A stretch of 64,000 nucleotides of DNA from Agromyces sp. H17E-10 (GTDB lineage: Bacteria > Actinomycetota > Actinomycetes > Actinomycetales > Microbacteriaceae). The notes beneath the pieces are model-generated. The model was not told the origin of the DNA, ran no database searches, and saw only the letters and a list, made by a program, of their open reading frames with translations. Position 1 is the first letter of the stretch, and every line of letters begins with the position of its first letter. Made by a program: the position numbers and the translations under genes. The stretch is taken from positions 3,844,001 to 3,908,000 of the forward strand of contig NZ_CP095042.1 of assembly GCF_022919715.1 (NCBI RefSeq), in the 5' to 3' direction. This document shows positions 11,544-20,724 of this stretch, one piece after another.

Positions 11544-13505
11544 GTGACGGGCGGCCCGGTCGCCAGGGTGCTCGTCGACTCGCCGCTGCCCCAGCTCGAC
11601 CAGCTCTTCGACTACCGCGTCCCCGACCGCCTCGACGAGGCCGCCCGGCCGGGTGTGCGCGTTCGCGTGCCGTTGCGCTCCGGAGGCCGCATCGCCGACG
11701 GCTGGCTGGTGGAGCGCGTCGCGACGAGCGAGTACGACGGGCGGCTCGCCGAGCTCGACGACGTCGTCTCCGAGGTGCCGCTGCTCACTCCCGAGGTCTG
11801 GGCGCTCGCGCGGGCTGCCGCCGACCGCGCTGCGGGCAACGCGAGCGACATCCTGCGGCTCGCCGTCCCGAGCCGTTACGTCCGGGTCGAGCGATCGTGG
11901 CTCTCGGCCGAGCCCGATCCGGGCGATCGGCCGGCGCCCGGATCGGTCTCGGTCGACGGCTTCGCGCCCGGGGCCGTCGAAGCAGGAATCGCTGCGGGGG
12001 AGCGCATGTCGCTCGCCGCCGACCCACGGCCGGTACACCTGCCGGGCGGCGAGTGGGTCGGCGCCTGGGCGGTCACGCTCGCGCAGGCGGCCGCCGTGAC
12101 GCTGGCGGCAGACAGGTCGAGCCTCCTCGTCGTGCCCGACTACCGCGACCAGGAGCAGCTCGAGCTCGCGCTCGCGGCACTCGTCGACCCGCGCCGGGTG
12201 CTGCGGACCGACGCGCGCCAGACGGGTGGTGCTCGTTTCCGGGCGTTCCTGGATGCGACGGGCGAGGCGGCCCGCATCGTCATCGGCAACCGGTCGACGG
12301 TGTATGCACCCGCGGCACGTCTCGGGCTCATCGCGATGTGGGACGACGGAGACGCGCTCCAGCACGAGCCGCTCTCACCGGGGGTCCATCCGCGTGACGC
12401 CGCCCTCATCCGACAGGAGCAGTCGGGCGCCGCGCTCGTCTTCCTCGGCCACACCCGCAGCGTCGAGGTCGAGCGCCTGGTCGAGATCGGGTGGGTTCGC
12501 GAGATCGCCCCGCACCGCCACGTCCGTCCCCGCGTCATCTTGACCGAGCAGCAGTCGAGCCCCGAGCCGGGGTCGGCCCGCATCCCCTCGACGGCGTGGC
12601 GGCAGGCGCAGGAGGCGGTGCGCGAAGGACCCGTGCTCGTGCAGGTCGCGCGGCCGGGCCACACCCCGATGCTCGTGTGCGACCGCTGTCGCGAGCCGGC
12701 GCGCTGCCCGGCGTGCGGCGGCGGGCTCGCCGTTCCACGCAGCGGCGGCACACCCAGGTGCACGCTGTGCGGCACGAGCGCCGCCTCGTGGCAGTGCCCG
12801 GTCTGCGAGTCGACGCGGCTCCGGGCGGCGACGGTCGGTGCGAGCCGCACGGCCGACGAACTGGGTCGGGCCTTCCCGCGCGCGAAGGTCGTGCTGTCCG
12901 ACGGCGAGCGTCCCGTGCTCCGCGTCGGCGCCGAACCGGCGCTCGTGGTCGCCACGAGGGGCGCCGAACCGATCGCCGACGGCGGCTATCGCGCCGTGCT
13001 GCTCCTCGACGGCGAGCGGATGCTCCTCCGCGAGTCCCTCCGCGTCGCGGAGGACTGCCTGCGCTGGTGGTCGAACGCCGCAGCCCTCGCCGCGCCCGGG
13101 GCCCCCGTGTTCCTCGTCGGCGTCGCAGGCGTACTCGCTCAGACCCTCGCCGGCTGGCGCCAGCTCGAGTGGGCGGGCACCGAGCTCGCCGCCCGCCGCG
13201 CGCTCCGTTTCCCGCCGGCGGTCCGGGTCGCGAGCGTGACCGCTCCGCATGCGGGAGTCGACAGTGCGATCACGGCGTCGAAAGCGGCCGCGCCGGGCGT
13301 CGACGTGCTGGGACCGACTCCCGCCGATGACGAACTCGAACGCGCCATCGTCAGGTTCGACTACGCGGCCGGCACGGCGGTCGCGAAGGCGCTCCGGGCC
13401 GAGATGATCCGCGTCGCGACCGAGCGGCGGCGACCGGTCGCGGGTCGCCCGCCGAAGCGGCCTCGGGTGCTGCGCGTGCGGTTCGACGACCCCGAGGTGC
13501 CGTAG
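11544..13505 (+). CDS. priA: PriA-like primosomal protein N' lacking helicase motifs
   Basis: Putative replication restart protein of 653 residues. The N-terminal 3' DNA-binding domain (ARVLVDSPLPQLDQLFDYRVP) is clear. A zinc-binding cluster of eight cysteines lies at about 379-421 (CDRC, CPAC, CTLC, CPVC). The Walker A loop and DEEH box of helicase PriA are absent: the region after GNRSTVYAPAARLGLI reads WDDGD where active enzymes have DEEH. This degeneracy is known in actinobacterial PriA, which is thought to have no helicase activity. The GTG at 11544 lies one base after metK. Confidence 0.9.
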   Translation: MTGGPVARVLVDSPLPQLDQLFDYRVPDRLDEAARPGVRVRVPLRSGGRIADGWLVERVATSEYDGRLAELDDVVSEVPLLTPEVWALARAAADRAAGNASDILRLAVPSRYVRVERSWLSAEPDPGDRPAPGSVSVDGFAPGAVEAGIAAGERMSLAADPRPVHLPGGEWVGAWAVTLAQAAAVTLAADRSSLLVVPDYRDQEQLELALAALVDPRRVLRTDARQTGGARFRAFLDATGEAARIVIGNRSTVYAPAARLGLIAMWDDGDALQHEPLSPGVHPRDAALIRQEQSGAALVFLGHTRSVEVERLVEIGWVREIAPHRHVRPRVILTEQQSSPEPGSARIPSTAWRQAQEAVREGPVLVQVARPGHTPMLVCDRCREPARCPACGGGLAVPRSGGTPRCTLCGTSAASWQCPVCESTRLRAATVGASRTADELGRAFPRAKVVLSDGERPVLRVGAEPALVVATRGAEPIADGGYRAVLLLDGERMLLRESLRVAEDCLRWWSNAAALAAPGAPVFLVGVAGVLAQTLAGWRQLEWAGTELAARRALRFPPAVRVASVTAPHAGVDSAITASKAAAPGVDVLGPTPADDELERAIVRFDYAAGTAVAKALRAEMIRVATERRRPVAGRPPKRPRVLRVRFDDPEVP

Positions 13506-13595
13506 GGACTGAAGGGCGGAGTCCGGCTCGCTCCGGATCCGCCGAGGCCATGAACGATCGACCCCGAGCAGGTCCTGAAGCCCGAGCCGATCCGG

Positions 13596-13601
13596 AAGAA
13601 T
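13596..13601 (+). promoter_or_regulatory. Weak candidate -10 box of fmt
   Basis: AAGAAT lies exactly 6 nt before the GTG start of fmt, the same register as the better TAnnnT boxes elsewhere in the window. Only the first base departs from TAnnnT. Suggestive, not firm. Confidence 0.3.
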
Positions 13602-13607
13602 GGCGGA

Positions 13608-14546
13608 GTGAACACCCTGCGCCTCGTCTTCGCCGGAACCCCTGCCGCCGCCGTGCCGAGCCTCGAACGCCTCGCGGCCGGGCCGCATCAGATCGTGGGC
13701 GTCGTGACGCGACCGGATGCCCCGCTCGGGCGCAAGCGCGTGCTCACGCCCTCACCGGTGGCGGCCGCAGCCGAGCGGCTCGGGCTCCCGGTCGTGAAGG
13801 CCGCGAGGCTCGACGAGGAGGCCACCGCGGCGATCGACGCGCTCGAACCCGACCTCGGCGTGATCGTCGCCTACGGCGGGCTCGTGCGCCGACCGCTGCT
13901 GTCACTGCCGCAGCACGGCTGGATCAACCTGCACTTCTCGGCGCTGCCCGCATGGCGGGGCGCCGCCCCCGTGCAGCACTCGATCATCGCAGGCGACGAC
14001 GAGCTCGCCGCATCCGTCTTCCAGCTCGTGCCCGAGCTCGACGCGGGCGACGTGTTCGCGATGCATCGCCGGCGCGCCGATGAGACGCTGACCGCGGGGG
14101 CCGCGCTCGAGCTGCTCGCCGAGGAGGGTGCCGAGGTGCTCGCGGGCGTCGTCGATGCGATCGCCGACGGCACGGCGCACGCCGAGCCGCAGTCGGGTGA
14201 ACCGACGTTCGCGCCCAAGCTCGGCCTCGACGACGGCCGACTCGACTGGATGCGCGACGCACGCGAGGTGCTCGCCCGGTTCCGCGGCGTGACGCCCGAG
14301 CCTGGCGCGTGGTCGACCGTCGGCGGCGAGCGGCTCAAGGTGCTCGAGGCCCGTGCGGCCGACGTCACGGCCGGGCCGCCGGCGCCTCTCGCGCCGGGCG
14401 AACTGCGCCCCGAACGCCGCCGCGTGCTCGTCGGCACCGCCGGCGACCCGATCGAACTCGTGCGGGTGCAGCCGGCCGGCAAGTCCCCGATGTCGGCCGC
14501 CGACTGGGGTCGCGGACTCCCCGCGGACGTTCGCGCCCTGGGATGA
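13608..14546 (+). CDS. fmt: Methionyl-tRNA formyltransferase
   Basis: Formylates initiator Met-tRNA with 10-formyl-THF. The 312-residue protein has an N-terminal formyltransferase domain with LRLVFAGTPAAAVPSL and INLHFSALPAWRGAAP, and a C-terminal OB-like domain (about 205-305). The GTG start gives the usual N-terminus. A gap of about 100 nt separates it from priA; the deformylase gene def, often adjacent, is not seen here. rsmB follows 37 nt downstream. Confidence 0.96.
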   Translation: MNTLRLVFAGTPAAAVPSLERLAAGPHQIVGVVTRPDAPLGRKRVLTPSPVAAAAERLGLPVVKAARLDEEATAAIDALEPDLGVIVAYGGLVRRPLLSLPQHGWINLHFSALPAWRGAAPVQHSIIAGDDELAASVFQLVPELDAGDVFAMHRRRADETLTAGAALELLAEEGAEVLAGVVDAIADGTAHAEPQSGEPTFAPKLGLDDGRLDWMRDAREVLARFRGVTPEPGAWSTVGGERLKVLEARAADVTAGPPAPLAPGELRPERRRVLVGTAGDPIELVRVQPAGKSPMSAADWGRGLPADVRALG

Positions 14547-14571
14547 CCCGGCCGCGCACGGCGCCGCCGCG

Positions 14572-14577
14572 TACAGT
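14572..14577 (+). promoter_or_regulatory. -10 box of rsmB, leaderless register
   Basis: TACAGT ends 6 nt before the GTG start, so transcription would begin at or next to the start codon. Confidence 0.45.
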
Positions 14578-14583
14578 TGACGG

Positions 14584-16019
14584 GTGCAGCAGCAACGCCC
14601 GGCCCGACGGCCCTCCCGAGACCGCGACCAGCAGCGATCGCGCCAGGTGAGGGTCTCGCCCCCGCGCATCGTCGCGTTCGAGGTGCTCGCGGCCGTGCGC
14701 GACGACGAAGCATATGCCAACCTCTTGCTGCCGAACCGCATCGAGCGCTCGAAGCTCAGCGAGGCCGACGCCGCGCTCGCGACCGAGCTCACGTACGGCA
14801 CCCTCCGCATGCGGGGCTTCTACGACGAGGTCATCGCGATCGCGGCCGGCCGGCCGGTCGACCGCATCGACCCGCCCGTGCTCGACGTGCTGCGGCTCGG
14901 CGCCCACCAGCTCTTGTCGACGCGGGTGCCGACGCACGCCGCCGTCAACGAGCAGGTCGACATCGCGAAGCGCGTCGCCCCGACCGCGAGCGGCTTCGTG
15001 AACGGCGTGCTCCGCACGATCTCGCGCACGAGCGTCGAGGAGTGGCGCGAGGCGGTGGCCGCAGAGCACGAGGGCGACGCCCGTATCGCCGCGCTCGCCT
15101 CGCACCCCGAGTGGATCGTGCGGGCGCTGCGCGCGGCACTCGACGCCGAGGGGCGTGCCGACGAGCTCGACGCCCTGCTCGATGCCGACAATGCGGCGCC
15201 GAGGGTCAATCTCGTCGCGCTGCCCGGCCTCGGCGACGAGTCCGCCGCCGAGCTCGGCACGCCGAACCGGTTCTCGCCGATCGGCTTCACCGCGGAGCGC
15301 CCGCTCGCGCTCGTCGCAGCGCACGAGGGCCGCGTCCGGGTGCAGGACGAGGGCTCGCAGCTCGCGGCGCTCGCGCTCACCCGTGCCGTACCGGTGCGGC
15401 CGGGGAGCGCTGGCTCGACCTGTGCGCCGGTCCCGGCGGCAAGACCGCCGTCCTCGCCGCGGAGGCGCTGGCCGCCGATGCGACACTCGCCGCCAACGAG
15501 CTCGTGCCCGCCCGCGCGGAGCTCGTGCGACGCGCGATCGCGGGCGTGCCGCTCGACGTGCACGTCGCGGTCGGCGACGGACGCGAGTCGACGGCATCGA
15601 TGCTCCTCGGCGGAGGCGACGCCGATGGCGGCTTCGACCGCATCCTCCTCGACGCGCCGTGCACCGGCCTCGGCGCACTCCGCCGTCGCCCGGAGGCGCG
15701 CTGGCGCAAGCAGCCGGGCGACGTCCCCGAGCTCACGCGACTTCAGGCCGAGCTGTTCGACCACGCGGTGCGGCTGCTCGCGCCCGGCGGCATCCTCGCC
15801 TACGTGACCTGCTCGCCGCACACCGCGGAGACCCGGGGAACCCTGCGCGCCGCGCTGCAGCGCAACCCGGGGCTCGAGCAGCTCGACACCGGCACCGTGG
15901 TGCGTTCGATCAGCCGCGAGGAGCCCGACCTCGCCGGCGACGGCGAGACGGTGCAGCTCTGGCCGCACCGGCACGGCACCGACGCGATGTTCATCGCACT
16001 CGTACGTCGCACGAACTGA
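14584..16019 (+). pseudogene. rsmB: 16S rRNA m5C967 methyltransferase, frameshifted
   Basis: The N-terminal half (NusB-like RNA-binding domain, e.g. VRVSPPRIVAFEVLAAVRDD, ASGFVNGVLRTISR) is read from GTG 14584. The methyltransferase half (DLCAGPGGKT, LDAPCTGLG, VTCSPH) is read in a different frame and ends at TGA 16019. The switch fits the loss of one G in the GGGG run at 15402-15405: adding one G joins ...AVPVRPG to GERWLDLCAG with no other change. Both halves keep their motifs, so the lesion is recent, a sequencing error, or an unproven -1 slip. Without correction the first frame runs to a stop at 15807 with no SAM domain. Confidence 0.85.
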
Positions 16020-16030
16020 GCGGGCGCCCA

Positions 16031-16066
16031 CCGGCCTCGGCCGGCGGCCGCCCGGCGTGGCCGGGC
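16031..16066 (+). terminator. Tandem GC-rich hairpins after rsmB
   Basis: Two small stems lie in the rsmB-rpe gap: CCGGC/GCCGG (loop CTCG, 16031-16044) and GCCCGGC/GCCGGGC (loop GTG, 16050-16066). There is no U-tract. A terminator role is plausible because rpe has its own -10. Confidence 0.4.
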
Positions 16067-16113
16067 ACCGCGGACGCCCGACCGGCTCGCGGCCCGAGGC
16101 ATCCGCCGCTGGC

Positions 16114-16119
16114 TAGGCT
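16114..16119 (+). promoter_or_regulatory. -10 box of rpe, leaderless register
   Basis: TAGGCT ends 7 nt before the rpe ATG. No Shine-Dalgarno is visible between them. Confidence 0.5.
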
Positions 16120-16126
16120 GCTGCCC

Positions 16127-16786
16127 ATGACGACGCGCATCAATCCGAGCATCCTGGCCGCCGACTTCGCGAACATCGAGCACGAGCTCGCGCGCATCGC
16201 GACCGCCGACCTCGTGCACGTCGACGTCATGGACAACCACTTCGTGCCGAACCTGACGTTCGGCCCGCAGATGGTCGAGCGCATCCAGGCGACGAGCCCG
16301 ATCCCGCTCGACGTGCACCTCATGATCGACGACCCCGATCGCTGGGCGCCCGCCTACGCCGAGCTCGGAGCCGCGAGTGTGACGTTCCATGTCGAAGCCG
16401 CGACCGACGTCGTCGCGACCGCCAGGCGGCTGCGCGAGATCGGCGCCCGGGCGGGCATCGCACTGAAGCCGGGCACCGGGGCCGAGCCGTTCCTCGACGT
16501 CCTCCACGAGTTCGACCAGGTGCTCGTGATGACCGTCGAGCCGGGCTTCGGCGGGCAGTCGTTCATGCCCGAGACCATGCCGAAGCTGCGGCGCGTCGCC
16601 GACGCCGTGCGCGCCCGCGGACTCGACGTCTGGCTGCAGGTCGACGGCGGCGTCACGGTCGACACGATCGGCATCGCGGCGGAGGCCGGAGCCGACACGT
16701 TCGTCGCCGGGTCGGCGGTGTTCCGGGGCGTCCCCGAGGACCAGATCGCCGCGCTCCGTGCCGCGGCGGCGACGCACGCGCACTGA
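16127..16786 (+). CDS. rpe: Ribulose-phosphate 3-epimerase
   Basis: Interconverts ribulose 5-phosphate and xylulose 5-phosphate. The 219-residue TIM barrel has [23 protein letters not shown] (metal His and Asp), [19 protein letters not shown] and QVDGGV. The ATG at 16127 is chosen because it gives the standard [14 protein letters not shown] start and lies 7 nt after a TAGGCT box; longer in-frame extensions have no homology. The other pentose phosphate genes are at the far end of the window. Confidence 0.97.
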   Translation: MTTRINPSILAADFANIEHELARIATADLVHVDVMDNHFVPNLTFGPQMVERIQATSPIPLDVHLMIDDPDRWAPAYAELGAASVTFHVEAATDVVATARRLREIGARAGIALKPGTGAEPFLDVLHEFDQVLVMTVEPGFGGQSFMPETMPKLRRVADAVRARGLDVWLQVDGGVTVDTIGIAAEAGADTFVAGSAVFRGVPEDQIAALRAAAATHAH

Positions 16787-16804
16787 CGGTGCTCCCGGCA
16801 CCGA

Positions 16805-16810
16805 TAGTCT
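16805..16810 (+). promoter_or_regulatory. -10 box of hisE, leaderless register
   Basis: TAGTCT ends 7 nt before the GTG start of hisE. It probably drives hisE-hisG. Confidence 0.5.
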
Positions 16811-16817
16811 GGTGGGT

Positions 16818-17081
16818 GTGAAGACCTTCGACGAACTCTTCGTCGAGCTGAGCGACAAGGCCCGCACCCGCCCAGAGGGTTCCGGCACCGTGCGCGAGCT
16901 CGACGCGGGAGTGCACGCCATCGGCAAGAAGATCGTCGAGGAGGCCGCCGAGGTCTGGATGGCCGCCGAGTACCAGACCGACGCCGAGACCGCTGAAGAG
17001 ATCTCGCAGCTCCTCTACCACCTCCAGGTGCTCATGCTCGCGAAGGGGCTCTCGCCGGCCGACGTGTACCGACATCTCTGA
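16818..17081 (+). CDS. hisE: Phosphoribosyl-ATP pyrophosphatase
   Basis: Second step of histidine synthesis: hydrolyses phosphoribosyl-ATP to phosphoribosyl-AMP. The 87-residue all-alpha MazG-like protein has the metal-binding [12 protein letters not shown] region and [15 protein letters not shown]. The GTG at 16818 is preferred because it gives [13 protein letters not shown] at the N-terminus and follows a -10 box; a longer upstream start adds non-homologous Arg-rich sequence. hisG follows. Confidence 0.95.
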   Translation: MKTFDELFVELSDKARTRPEGSGTVRELDAGVHAIGKKIVEEAAEVWMAAEYQTDAETAEEISQLLYHLQVLMLAKGLSPADVYRHL

Positions 17082-17123
17082 TCGCCCATGCCCGATCAGT
17101 TCCGTCGACACGAAAGCTCAGAC

Positions 17124-17966
17124 ATGCTCAGAATCGCCGTGCCCAACAAGGGTTCGCTCGCCGAGACCGCCGCGCAGATGCTGTGGGAGGCGGGCTACAC
17201 GGGTCGTCGCGACCAGCGCGACCTGCACACCGCCGACCCGCGCAACGGGGTCGAGTTCTTCTACCTCCGCCCGCGCGACATCGCGACCTACGTCGGCTCG
17301 GGTGCGCTCGACGTCGGCATCACGGGTCGCGATCTCCTGCTCGATTCGGGGTCGGATGCCTCGGAGATCGCCCCGCTCGGCTTCGGCGACTCGACCTTCC
17401 GCTTCGCCGGCCCCGCCGGCCGCTTCGCCGAGCTCGCCGACCTCGAGGGCGTGCGCGTCGCGACCAGCTACCCCGGACTCGTCGGTGCGTTCCTGGCAGG
17501 CAAGGGCGTCACGCCGTCGAAGCTCGTGAAGCTCGACGGCGCGGTCGAGTCGGCCGTGCGTCTCGGCGTGGCCGACGCCGTCGCCGACGTCGTCTCGACG
17601 GGTGCGACCCTCCGGCAGGCCGGGCTCGAGATCTTCGGGCCCGTCATCCTCGAGTCCGAGGCCGTGCTCATCGGCTCGGGCGTCGACAAGCCCGGTGCCG
17701 CGACGCTGCTGCGCCGCCTCCAGGGCGTGCTCGTCGCCCGGCAGTACGTGCTGCTCGACTACGACGTGCCCGTCGAACACCTCGAACAGGCCACCGCTGC
17801 GGCGCCCGGCTTCGAGTCGCCGACCGTCTCGCCGCTGCACGACCCCGAGTGGGTCGCCGTCCGCGTGATGATCCCGCGCGTCGACATGAACCACGTGATG
17901 GACGAGCTCTACGCCCTCGGCGCACGCGCGATCCTCGTGAGCGCCATCCACGCGGCACGGTTGTGA
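17124..17966 (+). CDS. hisG: ATP phosphoribosyltransferase, long form
   Basis: Committed step of histidine synthesis: joins PRPP and ATP. The 280-residue protein has [30 protein letters not shown], the PRPP-binding [14 protein letters not shown], and a C-terminal ferredoxin-like regulatory domain (about 205-280). It is therefore the long, histidine-feedback type that needs no HisZ. ATG 17124 is chosen for the conserved [10 protein letters not shown] start. It is followed by hisF after 10 nt. Confidence 0.97.
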   Translation: MLRIAVPNKGSLAETAAQMLWEAGYTGRRDQRDLHTADPRNGVEFFYLRPRDIATYVGSGALDVGITGRDLLLDSGSDASEIAPLGFGDSTFRFAGPAGRFAELADLEGVRVATSYPGLVGAFLAGKGVTPSKLVKLDGAVESAVRLGVADAVADVVSTGATLRQAGLEIFGPVILESEAVLIGSGVDKPGAATLLRRLQGVLVARQYVLLDYDVPVEHLEQATAAAPGFESPTVSPLHDPEWVAVRVMIPRVDMNHVMDELYALGARAILVSAIHAARL

Positions 17967-17976
17967 GGGTGCGCGC

Positions 17977-18738
17977 ATGAGCCTCGCCGTCCGCGTCATC
18001 CCGTGCCTCGACGTGGCCGCGGGCCGCGTCGTCAAGGGCGTCAACTTCCTCAACCTGCGCGACGCCGGAGATCCCGTCGAGCTCGCGGCGCGCTACGCCG
18101 CGCAGGGCGCCGACGAACTCACGTTCCTCGACGTCACGGCGACCGTCGACGACCGGTCGACGACGTACGACATGGTGCAGCAGGTCGCCGAGCAGGTGTT
18201 CATCCCGCTCACGGTGGGCGGCGGCGTGCGGTCGACCGACGACGTCGCGCGGTTGCTCGGCCACGGCGCCGACAAGATCGGCGTCAACAGCGCCGCGATC
18301 GCGCGTCCCGCGCTCGTCGCCGAGATCGCCGACCGGTTCGGCGCCCAGGTGTGCGTGCTGTCGCTCGACGTGAAGCGTTCGGACCGCACCGAGTCGGGCT
18401 TCGTCGTGACGACTCACGGCGGGCGGACCGAGACCGACCTCGACGCCCTCGAGTGGGCACGACAGGCGATCGACCTCGGCGCCGGGGAACTGCTCGTCAA
18501 CTCCATCGACGCCGACGGCACGAAGCAGGGCTTCGACCTCGAGCTCACCGCGCTCATGCACGAGCTCTCGACCGTGCCGGTCATCGCCTCGGGCGGGGCG
18601 GGCCGAGTCGAGGACTTCGCGCCCGCGATCGCCGCCGGTGCCGACGCCGTGCTCGCGGCATCCGTGTTCCACAACGGCGAGCTCACGATCGGCGAGGTCA
18701 AGCAGGCACTCGCCGCCGACGGGAGGACCGTCCGATGA
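17977..18738 (+). CDS. hisF: Imidazole glycerol phosphate synthase cyclase subunit
   Basis: Forms IGP and AICAR from PRFAR, using ammonia supplied by HisH. The 253-residue (beta-alpha)8 barrel has the catalytic Asp in [18 protein letters not shown] and the second in SLDVKR. GGGVRS and [11 protein letters not shown] are the phosphate-binding loops. The stop overlaps the hisI start (ATGA). hisH and hisA are not in this window. Confidence 0.97.
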   Translation: MSLAVRVIPCLDVAAGRVVKGVNFLNLRDAGDPVELAARYAAQGADELTFLDVTATVDDRSTTYDMVQQVAEQVFIPLTVGGGVRSTDDVARLLGHGADKIGVNSAAIARPALVAEIADRFGAQVCVLSLDVKRSDRTESGFVVTTHGGRTETDLDALEWARQAIDLGAGELLVNSIDADGTKQGFDLELTALMHELSTVPVIASGGAGRVEDFAPAIAAGADAVLAASVFHNGELTIGEVKQALAADGRTVR

Positions 18739-19160
18739 CCCGAGCACCCGAGACGACGCCCTCGACGCCCTCGACGTCCGACCAGGCGCTCGAACGCGCC
18801 GTCTTCAACGAACAGGGGCTCCTGCCGGCCGTGATCCAGCAATGGGACACCGGCGAGATGCTCATGCTCGGCTGGATGGACCGCGAAGCGCTGCGCCGCA
18901 CCCTCACCGAGGGGCGCGTGACCTTCTGGTCTCGCTCGCGGCAGGAGTACTGGCGCAAGGGCGATACGTCCGGGCACGCCCAGTACGTCCGCTCCGCCGC
19001 GCTCGACTGCGACGCCGACACGCTGCTCGTCCGGGTGGAGCAGGTCGGCGCGGCCTGCCACACGGGCACCCGCACGTGCTTCGACGGCGACCCGATCGAG
19101 GTCGTGCAGGGGCGCGTCCCCGGCGAACCCGACCCGGCGCCTGGCCGGCCCGACGCCTGA
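18735..19160 (+). CDS. hisI: Phosphoribosyl-AMP cyclohydrolase
   Basis: Third step of histidine synthesis: opens the adenine ring of phosphoribosyl-AMP. The 141-residue protein has the signature [19 protein letters not shown] and zinc/magnesium ligands in [10 protein letters not shown] and CHTGTRTCF. It is the monofunctional form; HisE is separate upstream. A Thr/Ser/Pro-rich leader (about residues 5-18) precedes the domain. It overlaps hisF by 4 nt, and trpE follows 40 nt later, joining his and trp genes in one direction. Confidence 0.96.
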   Translation: MTRAPETTPSTPSTSDQALERAVFNEQGLLPAVIQQWDTGEMLMLGWMDREALRRTLTEGRVTFWSRSRQEYWRKGDTSGHAQYVRSAALDCDADTLLVRVEQVGAACHTGTRTCFDGDPIEVVQGRVPGEPDPAPGRPDA

Positions 19161-19200
19161 CCCGCCCGCACCCGATCCACGCGAACGACGAGGAGACACG

Positions 19201-20724
19201 ATGACCGCGACGACGACCTTCGACGAGTTCGCCGGCCTGCTCGCGGGGCGCCGCGTCGTACCCGTCGTCCGCGAGCTCTTCGCCGACGGCGAGACGCCCG
19301 TGGGCATCTACCGCAAGCTCGGCGAGGGACGGCCTGGCACCTTCCTCCTCGAGTCGGCCGAACAGGGCGGCATCTGGTCGCGGTACTCGTTCGTCGGCGT
19401 CTCGTCGTATGGCGTGCTCACCGAGCACGCCGACCGGGTCGAGTGGCACGACCACGGGCTCTCCGCCGAGCGGGCGCTCGGCGCCGCCGCCGAGCTGCCG
19501 CCCCTCGCCGCCCTCGAGGCGCTGTTCGAGCGCTGGCGCACCGAGGACGTGCCGGGCGCGCCGCCGCTGACCGGTGGACTCGTCGGCTTCATCGGCTGGG
19601 AGGCGGTGCGCCAGATCGAGCACCTCCCGAACCGGCCGCCAGCCGAGTCGTCCATCCCCGGGCAGGCGTTCGCCTTCGTCGCCGAGCTCGTCGTGATCGA
19701 CCATCGCACGGGCACGGTGCAGCTCATCGCCTCCGCGCTGAACGACACCGGTGCGCCGGCCGAGGAGCTCTGGGCCGACGCGCAGGCGCGGCTCGACGGG
19801 ATGCAGCGGGGTCTCGCCGCGCCGGCCGAGGCGTGGCTGGCCGACATCGACCTCGGCCGGTCGGCGTCGCCAGTGCATCGCACCGACGAAGCGGACTTCC
19901 TCGCGGCCGTCGATCGGTCGAAGGACTTCATCCGCGACGGCGACGTCTTCCAGGTCGTCATCTCGCAGCGGTTCGAGCACGAGGCGACCGCACCGGCGCT
20001 CGACGTCTACCGGGTGCTCCGCAGTCTCAACCCGAGCCCGTACATGTACTTCCTCCACCTCGAAGACGGCTCGGGCGAGCCGTACTGGATCGTCGGATCG
20101 TCGCCCGAGGCGCTCGTGAAGGTGCAGCACGGCCGGGTCTTCACCCATCCGATCGCCGGTTCGAAGCCGCGCGGATCGACGCCCGAGGAGGACGCCGACC
20201 TCGAGTCCGCCCTCGTCGCCGACCCCAAGGAGCAGGCCGAGCACCTCATGCTCGTCGACCTCGCGCGCAACGACCTCGCGAAGGTCTGCACGGCGGGCTC
20301 GGTCGAGGTGACGGAGTTCATGCGGGTCGAGCGCTTCAGTCACATCATGCACCTCGTCTCCTCGGTCGAGGGCGACCTCGGGCCCGACGTCAACGCGATC
20401 GAGGTGTTCCGCGCCACCTTCCCGGCGGGCACACTGTCGGGTGCGCCGAAGCCACGGGCGCTCGAGATCATCGACGAGCTCGAGCCCGCCCAGCGCGGCC
20501 TCTACGGGGGAGTGGTGGGCTACTTCGGGTTCGGCGGCGACGCCGATCTCGCCATCGCCATCCGCACCGCGACGATCGCGGGCGGCGTCGCCCGGGTGCA
20601 GGCCGGTGCCGGTCTCGTGGCCGACTCCGACCCGCTGAGCGAGTTCGAGGAGTCCCGCAACAAGGCGGCGGCGCCGCTCCGGGCCGTCGCGGTCGCGAAC
20701 GCGATGCGGAGGGTCGAGGCGTGA
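19201..20724 (+). CDS. trpE: Anthranilate synthase component I
   Basis: Makes anthranilate from chorismate, using ammonia from TrpG. The 507-residue protein has the N-terminal LLES motif (FLLESAEQGG) associated with Trp feedback. The chorismate-binding domain carries AGSKPRGSTPEED, LVDLARNDL, VERFSHIMHLVSSVEG and FPAGTLSGAPK. A GAGGAG ribosome binding site precedes the ATG. No leader peptide or attenuator is visible in the 40 nt upstream. The stop overlaps the next gene by 4 nt. trpG and trpD are absent from the window. Confidence 0.97.
   Translation: MTATTTFDEFAGLLAGRRVVPVVRELFADGETPVGIYRKLGEGRPGTFLLESAEQGGIWSRYSFVGVSSYGVLTEHADRVEWHDHGLSAERALGAAAELPPLAALEALFERWRTEDVPGAPPLTGGLVGFIGWEAVRQIEHLPNRPPAESSIPGQAFAFVAELVVIDHRTGTVQLIASALNDTGAPAEELWADAQARLDGMQRGLAAPAEAWLADIDLGRSASPVHRTDEADFLAAVDRSKDFIRDGDVFQVVISQRFEHEATAPALDVYRVLRSLNPSPYMYFLHLEDGSGEPYWIVGSSPEALVKVQHGRVFTHPIAGSKPRGSTPEEDADLESALVADPKEQAEHLMLVDLARNDLAKVCTAGSVEVTEFMRVERFSHIMHLVSSVEGDLGPDVNAIEVFRATFPAGTLSGAPKPRALEIIDELEPAQRGLYGGVVGYFGFGGDADLAIAIRTATIAGGVARVQAGAGLVADSDPLSEFEESRNKAAAPLRAVAVANAMRRVEA

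Noticed and set aside
15390..15415. Programmed -1 frameshift in rsmB.
   Set aside because: GGGG is not a typical slippery heptamer and no clear downstream stimulatory pseudoknot was recognised. A deletion or sequencing error is simpler.
19161..19200. trp attenuator or leader peptide before trpE.
   Set aside because: Only 40 nt lie between hisI and trpE, with no Trp codons in a small ORF and no paired hairpins.
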